DNA of 64,000 nt, from assembly GCA_025618425.1 (NCBI GenBank), contig CM046845.1:10692057-10756056 (forward strand). Reading direction: 5' to 3'. This document shows positions 12,974-23,564 of this stretch, piece by piece. Source of the stretch: Heliocidaris tuberculata (taxonomy: Eukaryota; Echinodermata; Echinoidea; Camarodonta; Echinometridae). The notes under the pieces were generated by a model. It did no database searches and was not told the origin of the DNA. It worked only from the letters and a program-made list of their open reading frames with translations. Position 1 is the first letter of the stretch. Each line of letters begins with the position of its first letter. Both the position numbers and the translations under genes were made by a program.

Positions 12974-14186
12974 TTTATTTTTATTTCCCCCATTCCTTGT
13001 CCATTCGAAATCTTCAAAAGTCCAGTATCAATTTTCGTCAAATTTTCGTCAGTGATGTCATCCCATGAGGACATGTTCCCGTTTACATATCAAGGTGAAC
13101 AGGTCATCGTGACGTCATCCAGGCGCCATTTTATCAAATCACATTATCAATCATATCTTCATAACCAATCATCAAAAATCGTCCATATTTACATGACATT
13201 AACTTCAGGTCATGGGTCATCAGGTCATGTCGTCAAAAGTCATCCAGAGGTCATAACGCGCGCGTACGCGTGCGTCAAAATTTAAAACTGCTCAAAATCA
13301 TCCAAGGATCAAACGAGAGTACGTTTCAGGTCATTTCAAGCATTTCAAAAATTTCCGTCCGTGCGCGTCAGTGCGCGCGTTATGCACGTGCGCAGCGCGT
13401 ACAGAGTGTAAAAACGCCGTTTTTTCGCATGGTTTGTGTTCCTGACACTATTCTTGACAATATCCAACCATTTACAGGCATTCTCGACATTCCATAAGGC
13501 CACACGCGCGCGTCAAACTTTAAAATCTGCGCGCGCGTCAATGGGCAAAATAGTGTAAAAAGTCGTAAAAACATGCCTCTACAAAAATAACTCTAGCTCT
13601 TTAAATAGTCCGTTGACCCCCTAATTTTTTTTCATATTTGGGTAGAGGAGGAATCATAGATATAATTTCATGGGTAATTTCAGCCTCAATTATATTGCAA
13701 AGTCATCAAAATGGCGTCTAAACTCAAAATTTCATTTTTTCAAAAATGACGTCATCAAATTTATGCAAATTTGACTATAACTCTTTTAATATTGGTCATT
13801 TTTCGCCCAAATTTGGATATGATGTAGCTGAGACAATTCTCTACAAGATCAGTCACCATGATTTTTCATTTTGACAAAGGCATCATGGCGTATTTTTGCG
13901 ATTAAAGGAGGTATGTCAATTTTTCTCATTTTGCGTGTATTCTCTATGGGACATGACTTTTTCTCAAATCTTGATTCTACATTCCCGTCTTCTTTGAGCA
14001 GTATCTCTGTTATTTCTGCTCGATTTTCTCCCAAATTTGAGTATGTTATAGCTGAGACTATAAGCTTTTACAAGTGTGCCCTCCAATTTTTGATCAGATG
14101 TCGGGATCATGCCCTTTTTTTAACTACAAAATGTCATTTGAGAATCCCGTTTTTCGTCTACGTGTTATGTCTATTGGAAATATTTT

Positions 14187-14249
14187 GGTCCATTGGTAAA
14201 GCACTTGCCTCCCATTCCGGCGACCTAGGTTCGACTCCCGGTGGGTCCA
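14187..14249 (+). pseudogene. tRNA-like segment inside array unit D
   Basis: It has TTGGTAAAGCACTTGCC and GGTTCGACTCCCGG, a better B box than the other two copies. The anticodon-like loop is CTCCCAT. Termination would be at the long T runs that follow. Same relic as at 7896 and 11684. Confidence 0.6.
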
Positions 14250-15021
14250 TTTTTTTGTTGTTGTTGTTTTTTTTTTTTTTTTGCCTTTTATTCTACCATC
14301 TTCTTCGACTATTATAACATATACCATCACAAACAATGTAAAAAACTGCCTAATTTTGCGTGTTATGTCTATTGAAAGTAGTGTGCAGTAGTTTGTGTAG
14401 AATCTCATTCCCTGTCGTGTATTAAAGCTAAGGGGATAATCTTCCACATGTCCTGCAATATCAAATCGTCCAGTTCGTTATCCCGATTTCTCCAAATCGG
14501 CTCAGTCAATTTTCTTCATATTTTCGTCAGTCATCAGTCCTAATAAGGTCAAGTTCCCACATCTTTTTCAAGGTCATCAGGTTATTGTGACGTCATCCAG
14601 GCGCCATTTTGTGAAAATCAACTTATGGTCATATGTTCATAACGAAATGTCATTTCTCTTTCATATTTGGCATGGTTAAGGTCACTGTCATTCCAGTCAA
14701 GGTCATTTCGTTAAACGCGCGCGTACGCGTACGTCCGCGCGTCCGTGCGCGCGCAAAATTTTGAAATGATCCAAATCGTCCCAAATTCATTTTGCAAACG
14801 TTTCATGCCATTTCAAGCACTTTTCGAAAAATCGCCCATAAAACTGAACCTGTAGGGGCGCTATGCCACTTAGGTTATCGTGGTTATTGTCATCATTATT
14901 GTCATTATGATCATCATTATCAATAAATCATTATCGTCATTGTCATCACTTATATGACCATATCTTATGATCATTGTCGTCAACATTATGATTATAATCT
15001 TGCAGAAATATTATCACACCT

Positions 15022-15146
15022 CAGGGGCGGATCCAGGATTTCGTATTAGGGGGGGCACACAAATGCAGGATTGTCAACTTTGGGAAACTTCTTGGAGGGA
15101 GACCCATATTTTTTTGGTCTCTCGCCAGCCCTCCAAAAGTCGCTCA

Positions 15147-15198
<52 letters not shown>

Positions 15199-15300
15199 GG
15201 CGAGCAAAAAAAAAAATTTTCGCCAGCCCTCCAAAAGTCGCTCAGTAGGGGGGGGGGGGGGGGGTTATGGGGTCCAGTTACCCTCAATAATTCTCTGACA

Positions 15301-15338
<38 letters not shown>

Positions 15339-15450
15339 TTTTCTGGGCGAAAAGGGGGGGCACAATCGCAAATAGGGGGGGCACATTGCATTGTTTTCCC
15401 TCAAAAGGGGGGGCACGGGCCGGGATTGCCCCCCCCTGGATCCGCCACTG
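15022..15450. mobile_element. hAT-like MITE with 5-bp target duplication and long G run
   Basis: The left end CAGGGGCGGATCCAGG and right end CCTGGATCCGCCACTG are inverted copies. They are flanked by CACCT at 15017-15021 and 15451-15455. The interior is dominated by homopolymers (a 51-base G run at 15147-15197, a second G run at about 15248-15264, a long A run at about 15304-15336), plus repeated GGGGGGGCAC and TTCTCTGACAAGC motifs. The last motif also occurs in the element at 59866. The element sits inside array unit D. Confidence 0.75.
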
Positions 15451-15524
15451 CACCTGACAAAGCACTTTGCCACCGTGAAAGACAGACCACCTAATTCGTC
15501 TTCAGTGACGAATTAAATTTCTAG

Positions 15525-17630
15525 TTAATTTTGGAATTTGAACTACTGAACCTCGGCATCAATTAAGTTATGGGTTAACATGGCATGATTTCATGAATGA
15601 ATCAACCACTTGGTTCTACAATAATATTGATCAAGACAAAAAAAAATCTAAGTACAGTTTAAACTTCAATCTACGACTGAGAAATTATTTTTGTGTAATA
15701 AGGAATTACATGACGCAGCGGCTACACAGTGGTCGATGAAGAATACTGGCTGCTCGATACATTCAATATCAACAAAAAACATACACTTTATGGAAATACC
15801 ATACATTATTTCTGAAAAACATAAATCTACGCTATGCTGCTATGTAATGATGAATGAACGAATAATCTCGTCCTGCATAAACACACATGTACAAAATTAT
15901 GTTGGTCTACTCATGAATGGATGTCCTTCCACAATAATGTGAATATTATATCTTATTGGTAGATAAATACATGTAGCAGATAACCATTTGAAAATTCAAA
16001 AGTATTGCATCTATGTAAAACCAAGGTGAAGTTTAATGATTATGATGTACATGCTGACACAGCTACTAAAACGCATCGAAAAGTATAACCTTCTAACAGA
16101 TAATGCATAATAATGTTACCTTCCTGTGACCTTGTAATTCATGGCATAAATAACGTACATAATCGTAAGTATATGATTATACAAACAATCACTTCCTTTT
16201 TAAACATAAAATCGACATTAAAATTGTATACCCTTACAACATAAACGGCGCTCAGCGTTGAATGTATCTGGAGTTTCACTTCTGCAATTATTACACATAA
16301 GTTAATAGACCTGTTCACAAATAAATTCAAATTTTATGCATACTTTTTAAACAAAGGTTGTTCTTTACAACCTGAAACCTTGTCAGAGGCTTGTCAGACA
16401 TAGCAACAAGTAATGTATGCTGGATTTCAAGCATTGAGGCTCATTTATATAAAACAGGTTAATAGAACAGCTCGTCATGAGGTGCTCAGAGAAGAAATGT
16501 GCATAAATTTGAATACATTACAGAACCGGTCTATTAAGTGAATTCAAAAGGTCGTGGCCTTCTATTTACCAGATTTCGCCAGCAACTTCCATCACAGGAA
16601 GAAGTAACTCCAAAGTAACGAGTAAGAAGCTTAACTTTGCACAGCATAGAGACTATAGATTTCATTTGAAGTTAATTATTATGCCATGTCTTAAAGTCTC
16701 CATTTAAAAATTACGTTTTTTGGAAATCGTAGACTTCCAATCATATATCAAAAACATAACTTGAAAGAACATCGAAGGCTCCAACATCAAACGAATGCAG
16801 TAAGCATGATTTCTCAGAGACTTTGTGAAGAAGTTATTTGTGTCTCAAAATATGAAATTCATATAGGTTTCATAAGCTATGAAAACATTTTGTGCGAATT
16901 CTCCCATGTAGAATGACCTAAATACACCTCTCTAGGCCAACGCTCGCCACATCGCGCAGATAAGCATTGACCCTCGAATTTATCATTGTTCGAATTCATT
17001 CTACGAATAAAAGCTACCGGAGCGACCCGCAGAATAATGTATATTTTAATTCCTCTATTGTTGCTTATATTGTGAGCACAAGAAAAAAAATGATATGTGT
17101 ATGTGTGAGATGGGGAGGGATAGATACGCCTACGCCTTAGAATACCAAAATGACTGCACTCTATAATAACCTCAATGAAGGCTATAATATTTATTCGATA
17201 ATAGCCTTCACAATGCAGAATGCGTATGGCATGTATTCCTCGAAGAGTGAATAGACAGAAAACCTGTCTGGTCGGAGATTTTATAGCCTTTTGGGGGGGG
17301 GGGGGGGGGTACTCTCCTCCAACAAACCACAGACGTTGTGTGAGCGAAGCAAATCTCTGAACGAAACAATTTTTTTTTTTTTTTTTTAGTCTACAGTAAA
17401 ATGAAATCTGTCTGTTCGTTCATGATTCTCTACTCAAAGTGATGCTATTCATCCAATAAATGTAAACTTGAATGACTTTATTTTTGATAAGCTTTTCTCC
17501 CACGATTGCACGGTTATATTTAACTTTCCATGGTCTCCTAATGATCTATTTCAGTGCAAATATGCAAACTTTTCTCACGTTAGAATAGCGACTATCATTT
17601 CCATTCACAATGTATCAACATATTTATTTA
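15525..17630. other. Intergenic region downstream of the PPP1R3-type gene
   Basis: AT-rich with only short unrecognised ORFs. A G run lies near 17293 and a T run near 17370. Minus-strand AATAAA hexamers at 17623-17628 and near 17476-17481 are possible polyadenylation signals for the neighbouring gene. Confidence 0.5.
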
Positions 17631-17643
17631 AGACACCTCCCGT

Positions 17644-19071
17644 TCACCTACCGGTACCTTTGGTTTTGACCTCTTCAATAAGAAGCATGTAGTTTAGTCC
17701 ATTGTTGTTGTCCCAGTATTCTTGACACGCAACCTTGTAGAACACAGCGAAGAATATTTTGTCGCCAACTCCTACATATCTCCGCGGAACGGTGAAGCCA
17801 AAGCTAAATCGATCAGTTGGTCCATCGCAAGAACCCGCAACGTACCTGGCCATGATGTTAGCGTGGGTGGTCCAGTTGTCCCAGGAGTAGCGGACGCGGA
17901 CTTCCTTACAGTAATCGAGGTTGCGGACCTTGATGGTACCTATGACGGTCATGTCGGACACCATCGCGTTCTCTAGGCAGATGTTCTGTTGACTGAGCCT
18001 CTGAAGGAAGTCTGGACGACCGCCAGGCTGCTCGAAGCACAAGTGGACGGACTTGGAGTTCATTTGGCAAGGTGATTCCAAGGCTAAGACTGGCATCGGA
18101 GGAGACGGGCATGGGTCCATTTCAAGGATGTGTTTGACCGTCTCCAGATCTAGCCCAAGAGCATCAGCGAACCTTACCGTCTTCCGTGACGGGTTTCCCG
18201 GTGGGGTCCGCGGTCTCTTTCGCATGCTCGATTTCCTAGGTCTGGAGCTGGACGCATCACTGTCAGTTTCACTTATTGTTGACTCAGAGTCAGCACTTGA
18301 TAACCTTTCTTCACTTTCGTCACTAACACTGTATGCGGCTGGATTTACAAACACATCGAAGAGATCACTGTTATTACTACATGAACTTTCCAAATTTTCT
18401 CCATTTGGGGGTGATGTCAAACTTCTGGGATTTGGCAAAGGAGAAACATCATTGTTATTATTACTAAAGAATGGATATTTGTTGGCAACCCCCATGTAAT
18501 CCGTTAGGGCAAACAGTTCATCCCAATCCAAATCTGGATGTGCTTGAGGGCACATCATGTACTTGCCATCCGAAGTTGCACCTCCACAAGCCTCGTCTAA
18601 ATCAGAAACGATAGGAGTAAAATACTTCATCGTGGAGCCATTTGTGGGCGTACCCGCGTTTATCCATTTCTCGATACCTTCCTCTGAGGTGATGTCCGAC
18701 TCAGGGGGAGAAGACGGAGGTGAGCAACTTGGAGTTGAAACATGTTCGTATAAATCTCCTCCAGTAACCTTCTGCAATTGTAAACATCTAGGTTTCATGT
18801 AATGCTGCTGTGCGAGGCCATTTCCCTCGTCAACAGTTTTTATGTTGTCGACATTATACTGGTAATCATCGTGGCCGACATCGTCGATATCATTGCCCGC
18901 TTTAGCCATCGCTTCCGATGGTATTACAACGCCCGGCATTACGAAACAAGGTGTACAACCAGAGGGCAGGGAAGTGGTCTTGAACAATGCTGCCCTGCAC
19001 AATACCCGGCGTGCGGCCCCGAACAGCTGATCGCATTTGTTATTACAGCTCACAGTCACAGCACGGTACAT
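17644..19071 (-). CDS. Glycogen-targeting protein phosphatase 1 regulatory subunit 3 family protein
   Basis: A 475-residue protein of the PPP1R3 family, which tethers the PP1 catalytic subunit to glycogen so that it can dephosphorylate glycogen synthase and phosphorylase. The PP1-docking RVxF-type motif is KTVRF at residues 297-301, followed by ADALGLDLETVKHI as in vertebrate PPP1R3B/C/D. A CBM21 carbohydrate-binding domain spans about 355-465, with CLEN, DNW, FSFGFTVP and the signature YWDNNNGLNY. The first ~290 residues are long, acidic and Ser/Pro-rich (SDLDEACGG, DLDWDELFALTDYMG, SETDSDASSS) and probably disordered. The protein is longer than vertebrate PPP1R3B/C (about 285-320 residues) because of this N-terminus. 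The start at 19071 is the first in-frame Met of an exon that seems to begin at 19109. Met45 (18939) is an alternative. Which vertebrate paralogue is closest cannot be settled by eye. Confidence 0.88.
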   Translation of the reverse strand: MYRAVTVSCNNKCDQLFGAARRVLCRAALFKTTSLPSGCTPCFVMPGVVIPSEAMAKAGNDIDDVGHDDYQYNVDNIKTVDEGNGLAQQHYMKPRCLQLQKVTGGDLYEHVSTPSCSPPSSPPESDITSEEGIEKWINAGTPTNGSTMKYFTPIVSDLDEACGGATSDGKYMMCPQAHPDLDWDELFALTDYMGVANKYPFFSNNNNDVSPLPNPRSLTSPPNGENLESSCSNNSDLFDVFVNPAAYSVSDESEERLSSADSESTISETDSDASSSRPRKSSMRKRPRTPPGNPSRKTVRFADALGLDLETVKHILEMDPCPSPPMPVLALESPCQMNSKSVHLCFEQPGGRPDFLQRLSQQNICLENAMVSDMTVIGTIKVRNLDYCKEVRVRYSWDNWTTHANIMARYVAGSCDGPTDRFSFGFTVPRRYVGVGDKIFFAVFYKVACQEYWDNNNGLNYMLLIEEVKTKGTGR

Positions 19072-19109
19072 ACACGGCGAACGTACAGCGTATTTCTTCC
19101 ATAGGCGAC

Positions 19110-19239
19110 CTGTGCAATATAGAGAAAGAAACGTAAAAGATTTGTATCAACTTTAGACCATTCATCGTTGAGGTATTCTCGTTGCACTGCAGAGTTATCC
19201 ACAAGCCTCCGAAAGAATGATTTGAAAACTTTGACTTAC
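19110..19239 (-). other. Probable intron in the 5' part of the PPP1R3-type gene
   Basis: On the minus strand a strong donor GAG|GTAAGT (exon end at 19240) is followed 130 bp later by a pyrimidine-rich acceptor TTTCTTTCTCTATATTGCACAG (here cited as a T/C tract ending in CACAG; exon start 19109). The upstream exon would be largely 5' UTR. A weaker AG a few bases further would instead put the upstream ATG in frame with the main protein. Confidence 0.55.
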
Positions 19240-19251
19240 CTCGAATTCCAT
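19240..19251 (-). other. Possible upstream ORF start in 5' exon
   Basis: ATGGAATTCGAG precedes the splice donor. If spliced to 19109, it reads about 22 codons and stops near 19058, overlapping the main ATG at 19071 in another frame. That would make it an inhibitory overlapping uORF. Confidence 0.35.
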
Positions 19252-19689
19252 GACTTTTCCCTTCTGAAGCTCGGCTTCAAATGCTCGTAAACACAAACGC
19301 TCGGTACCACGTCTACAGGAATTGACACACTACATTTGACTACCCTGAATTATCGAGCGAGATCCTTGAAGTTCTCGAAAGGCGTGCGCGTGCGTGTTGT
19401 GCATGTGTGTGTGTGTACGTGTGCATGCAAATCTGGGGCATGTCACGTTGTTCACCATGCCGTCAGCTCGTGAACCAAAAAGCTGGATTCGCCTGTCTGG
19501 GCCGGTTCAGGATGAAATACAGTATTCATTATTATATGTATTATGGTAAAATATGAGGGGAAATCGCCTAGATTTCGAGACCATGATCGAGACACAAATT
19601 TTCTACTCAGTTTCTTGAGATATTTCAGGAGCGCTGATCAACAGAGGCCTCTTGATGGAGCTAATGTTTTGATTATAATGCTCTCTCCC

Positions 19690-19691
<2 letters not shown>

Positions 19692-19733
<42 letters not shown>

Positions 19734-19740
19734 TCTCTAT

Positions 19741-19780
<40 letters not shown>
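19692..19780. repeat. (TC)n followed by (TA)n microsatellites
   Basis: A TC run at about 19692-19728, then TA repeats at about 19744-19779. Confidence 0.95.
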
Positions 19781-19914
19781 CGAAAGAGGTGTGGATGTGT
19801 GTACCGTTTCGAACATTTCGTTCCATCATATATCTGTTCACACACATATATATATATACTGATATATATGCGAAGATACCCAACTCAGACATTTCGACGG
19901 CATCTGGGTACAGT

Positions 19915-19962
19915 GTGAGGATTGATGAGAGAGGAGACAGGGACGTCTCATCAATCCTCACT
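19915..19962. repeat. Perfect 16-bp inverted repeat (hairpin)
   Basis: GTGAGGATTGATGAGA and its exact reverse complement TCTCATCAATCCTCAC flank a 16-base loop. It lies just after an AT-rich microsatellite. Function unknown. Confidence 0.85.
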
Positions 19963-21295
19963 GCATATTATAGGAGTCGGAAGAATAATACTTTACGAAG
20001 CATAAATTGAAGCTCCTCATTATTGTCATCCGTATGGACAAATTTTCCAAGCTTGAAAGAGCTTAATTGCCTTTGGGGCTAGAAAACCATTGCGTTACGA
20101 CCCACTAGGCCACAGAGACCGCTGATTAAGGCCACACTGGATTCACTAGCTTGACCGACAGAGTGATTATCTTTTAATTTTTTTAATCCTCACAATGAAT
20201 TCCTTTTTGGAGTGTCGAGGAGATCTTAAAGTTTTCAAGCAGCATACCTCACCTTAGATGCAGGCTATAACGTTACAATAATTATATATACAATACAAGC
20301 AATCATTCTCTCATTATATTTCACGATGATTTTAGAGTTACCAATTGCTTACAGTTTATAGTATAAGCCTATGTATGTATATATATATATATATATATAT
20401 AGTACATGTACTCATGTAGACCCATAACAATTCCTTTTCTTTTCATTTTCACTTTATAGGCAAACCTACGGCAAATAACAATGAACATACACACGCATTA
20501 TGTTGAGAATTAGATTATTTACATTTCATACCGGTAGTGGACATAAATATTTTTTTTTTTACATCGTTTCAGTTTCAGAACATTCAATACATTAATTTCC
20601 ATGTTATATTATTCACAGAGATTCTCGATTGTTCGACCTACGACGAGAACGATGCACTCAGGCAGAGGGGTGGCCATAACAACACAAGACGCGTATTTCG
20701 GAAGAAAACACGGATCACGTGATGTGATCATATTATTGTGCTGTTCTGCACGTAGGCCAAAAAGGTCGTATGAGGACACACGGTGAGCGGAGGTTGTTGT
20801 AGTCTGCCATTCTAGACTGGAATTGACGGATCCGACTACAGGCCATGAATTTTGCAGACGTTTTTAACGAATGACCATCAGTTCTTCTTACCATATAATC
20901 CATTTATATTTCAAATAATACTGACAGTAAAAAGTGTCTAAAATTTTCTCTTTTTTTACAAGTCGCTGGCCTTTTTTTATGTGCAGTGCTAAACCGGCGC
21001 CTTGGAAATTAGAATGATAATAAAAAAAAGCGGGGGCAAGGACGATTTATATTCTCCTATTCAGACCCAATCATCAAAATCTTTTGATAAGATAAGAATT
21101 AAAGAGAGCCGGAAAAGCAAAATGCTTTCTCGGTCTTCAATAGTTTGATAGCCACTGTTTAGACCTGCAGATCATAAAGCTTAAATATTACAGAATATGC
21201 AAGTATGATAAACGATCCAGTAATAATCATGATAATTATCACAATAGAAATTTCTCGAGTAGAAGTACACATCCACCATCGGATAATGCTTGTCC

Positions 21296-21306
<11 letters not shown>

Positions 21307-21353
<47 letters not shown>

Positions 21354-21400
21354 ACTCTCTCTCTCTCTCTCTCTCTTTCTCTCCCCCTCTCTCTCTCTCC
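21307..21400. repeat. (TC)n microsatellite after a C run
   Basis: A C run (about 21295-21306) passes into nearly continuous TC repeats, then a GT patch near 21420-21445. Apparent ORFs here are low-complexity artefacts. Confidence 0.95.
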
Positions 21401-21909
21401 CTGTGATTGGGCGCGCGTGCGTGTGTGTTGTGTGTGTGTGTGTGATTGTAGACCACAGAAAAAAAGCATGTTGTACACCATGCTGTTAGCCTATAAAACC
21501 AAAATAAGCTTAGCTATACATCAACCGCTATTAACAGATTATAATATTATCATTCATAAAAGATAAAACGATTTTGCAGTTTTAAGCGTCCTTCCATGTA
21601 CAGAGCAGAAGATAATGGGCGCTTTCATTAACAAGCGAATTTTGAGAAGGGCAATTTATGGCTACAATTGAGCTGTCAATAGGGGCAACTGGAACTTCAT
21701 TTTTTCTGATCTCATTTATATTTTGAGGAAGAAATCACATTAAAAGGATATGAATTGGTAAATGATATACGAACAGTGGATGTCACTATGAAAAATCCTC
21801 TTTGTTCGTGAGGTTATTATAAAAAATAATATTCTAAAAATCTTTACAACAATATTTCTAATAATCTAAAAAAAAAATTATTACCAACTCATACACGTTG
21901 GACGACCTG

Positions 21910-22075
21910 GGCCCCTTCTTATAAAGAGTTGTGATTAATCCAAATCAATCGCAAGTCCTACAATCAATCGAAAATTTCCAATCTCCTATCTCTTAAGCAC
22001 AGAGTTGCGATTGATATCAATTGCAAACTCTTTGAAATCAAGTGCAACTCTTTATCATGCTTATAAGACGGGGCC
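21910..22075. mobile_element. Palindromic MITE, PIF/Harbinger-like
   Basis: The ends GGCCCCTTCTTATAA and TTATAAGACGGGGCC are inverted copies flanked by CTG on both sides (21907-21909, 22076-22078). The interior holds AGAGTTGTGATT and GAGTTGCGATT in alternating orientation. It resembles the 1164-1308 element in end type and in the internal GAGTTG motif. Confidence 0.6.
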
Positions 22076-22424
22076 CTGGACTATTCAAATTAATACAAAA
22101 GGTATTACCAATAGGACCATGAACTGTGTAGTAGTATTTCGGAAGCAATAGCATATCACGTGCTTTTGTGATCACGTGATGTGGTTTCTGCACGTAGAGC
22201 AAAGGTTAATGTACATGTAGTTGTATACGTCAACTGAGTGCACGAAATGGTCAGAAATTCTGCATAAAGCCGTATTGTTGATCAACAATTTTGTATTATA
22301 CAGGCAACGATTATTTTGTAGTTATAATAGCCTTGCTTTATTTGAAGTATGATAACCATGAGAACTGAATTTTTATATTTGTATGCCTATCTTTCGGAAA
22401 GTTGGGCTTGGTGTGCGCAACATA

Positions 22425-23394
22425 CCGAGTGAGTCAAAAAGGTTTACACTTTTAGAATACTGCTTTTCATTTTAAAAAGCTTTATACATGTTTTGAAAAA
22501 GTATTTTATCCTGCGTCATTTAGTACCATTTTTATGGTATATGCTCACGTTTGGATGAATAGGAGGCATTGTTTGTGTGAGTGTAAAAAGCGACTAAATT
22601 ATCAAACGAGGTGCATTGCATGCGGCTTCCCAGAAGCAAAGACACACAACACACACACACACACGCACACACGCAGTCATGAGGAGCACATGCATTTCCG
22701 CATATTTTTTCAAGATGGACTTTTGGATGTTGAAGAACAATTAACATCACCATCATATCATGATCGTTAAACATTTTGAAGCAGCAAGTCAAAAAATAAA
22801 AGAATTTTACAAAGCAAATTGAATCAGAATATTGTTTCTTTATCTGCGTTTACTTTACTCCAAATGAACACCATGATCATGTGCTTGTTTGTGAGTGCAT
22901 TTGTGATGCATTCGTGTTTGCATGATGTGTCTGCTTATGATGAGTACACCATATGAGAAAAAACTAAATGAATGTAGATTTTTTTTTCATTTTCCTGAGT
23001 GTGCGTGTGTGTGTGTGTGTGTGTACTTTTTTGTTTTTGAAAAACAAAAAAGTAACTGTATGTGTGTTTTAATATATATGTCATGTTTGATTTAAGTGGG
23101 ACGGTTTGAGCGTTATTTGTATCTGTAAAGAGCGAATTAATGCCCCTATTCAAAATATTTTGTTCAAACATGTCAAACATCACATGCATAAGGAGTACGT
23201 TGGCGCAAGTTGATTTTTACACTCTCGCAAACAATGCCCCCTGTTCATCCAAGCGTAAACACATACCACACAAAAATGGTACCAAATGATGCGGGATACT
23301 TTTTCAAAATATGTATAATAATTTTGTGTTCATAAATGGCTTTTAAACAAAATAGCAATTTTCTAAGTGTAAACTTTTTTTCTTACCCTCACGT
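22425..23394. mobile_element. Long-inverted-repeat element, Tc1/mariner-like
   Basis: Arms of about 160-190 bp are inverted copies. The left arm runs from GAGTCAAAAAGGTTTACACTT through ATTGTTTGTGTGAGTGTAAA near 22590. The right arm begins near 23210 and ends AAGTGTAAACTTTTTTTC. TA dinucleotides flank both ends (22423-22424, 23395-23396). The middle has GT/CA repeats and no transposase frame, so the element is non-autonomous. Confidence 0.6.
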
Positions 23395-23396
23395 TA

Positions 23397-23532
23397 TTTA
23401 TATATATATATATAAAGGTCTATGACCGAAACGTCAGTAAATTTTACTTCTTGCGGTGTTTTTATTTCAACATAATTGTTTGCTATCTATTTCAACACAC
23501 TGACGCAGAACCTTCTTGATTTGTTTACGACT

Positions 23533-23564
<32 letters not shown>

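Larger units (their letters stand above)
12803..15524 (+). mobile_element. Helentron/HINE-like array, unit D with both ends
   Basis: It starts with TTAGGTGGTCTGTC and ends with the inverse GACAGACCACCTAA (15481), then the AATTCGTC hairpin and CTAG at 15521-15524. The 5' terminus is present three times (12803, 12860, 12917). The interior matches unit C and holds a tRNA-like relic at 14187. A separate MITE (15022-15450) has inserted near the 3' end. No helicase or Rep ORF, so it is a non-autonomous derivative. Confidence 0.65.
19252..21909. other. Upstream and intergenic region of the PPP1R3-type gene
   Basis: Contains a GT-rich patch near 19400, TC and TA microsatellites, a hairpin at 19915 and a TC tract at 21307. 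No recognised gene. No TATA box could be assigned with confidence. Confidence 0.5.

Noticed and set aside
15144..15473. ORFs of poly-Pro/Gly on both strands
   Set aside because: Translations of the G run and other homopolymers in a MITE.
17722..18802. Several plus-strand ORFs over the PPP1R3-type gene
   Set aside because: Antisense shadows of the 475-codon minus-strand frame.
19543..20010. 155-codon plus ORF
   Set aside because: It runs through TC and TA microsatellites, so it is low-complexity.
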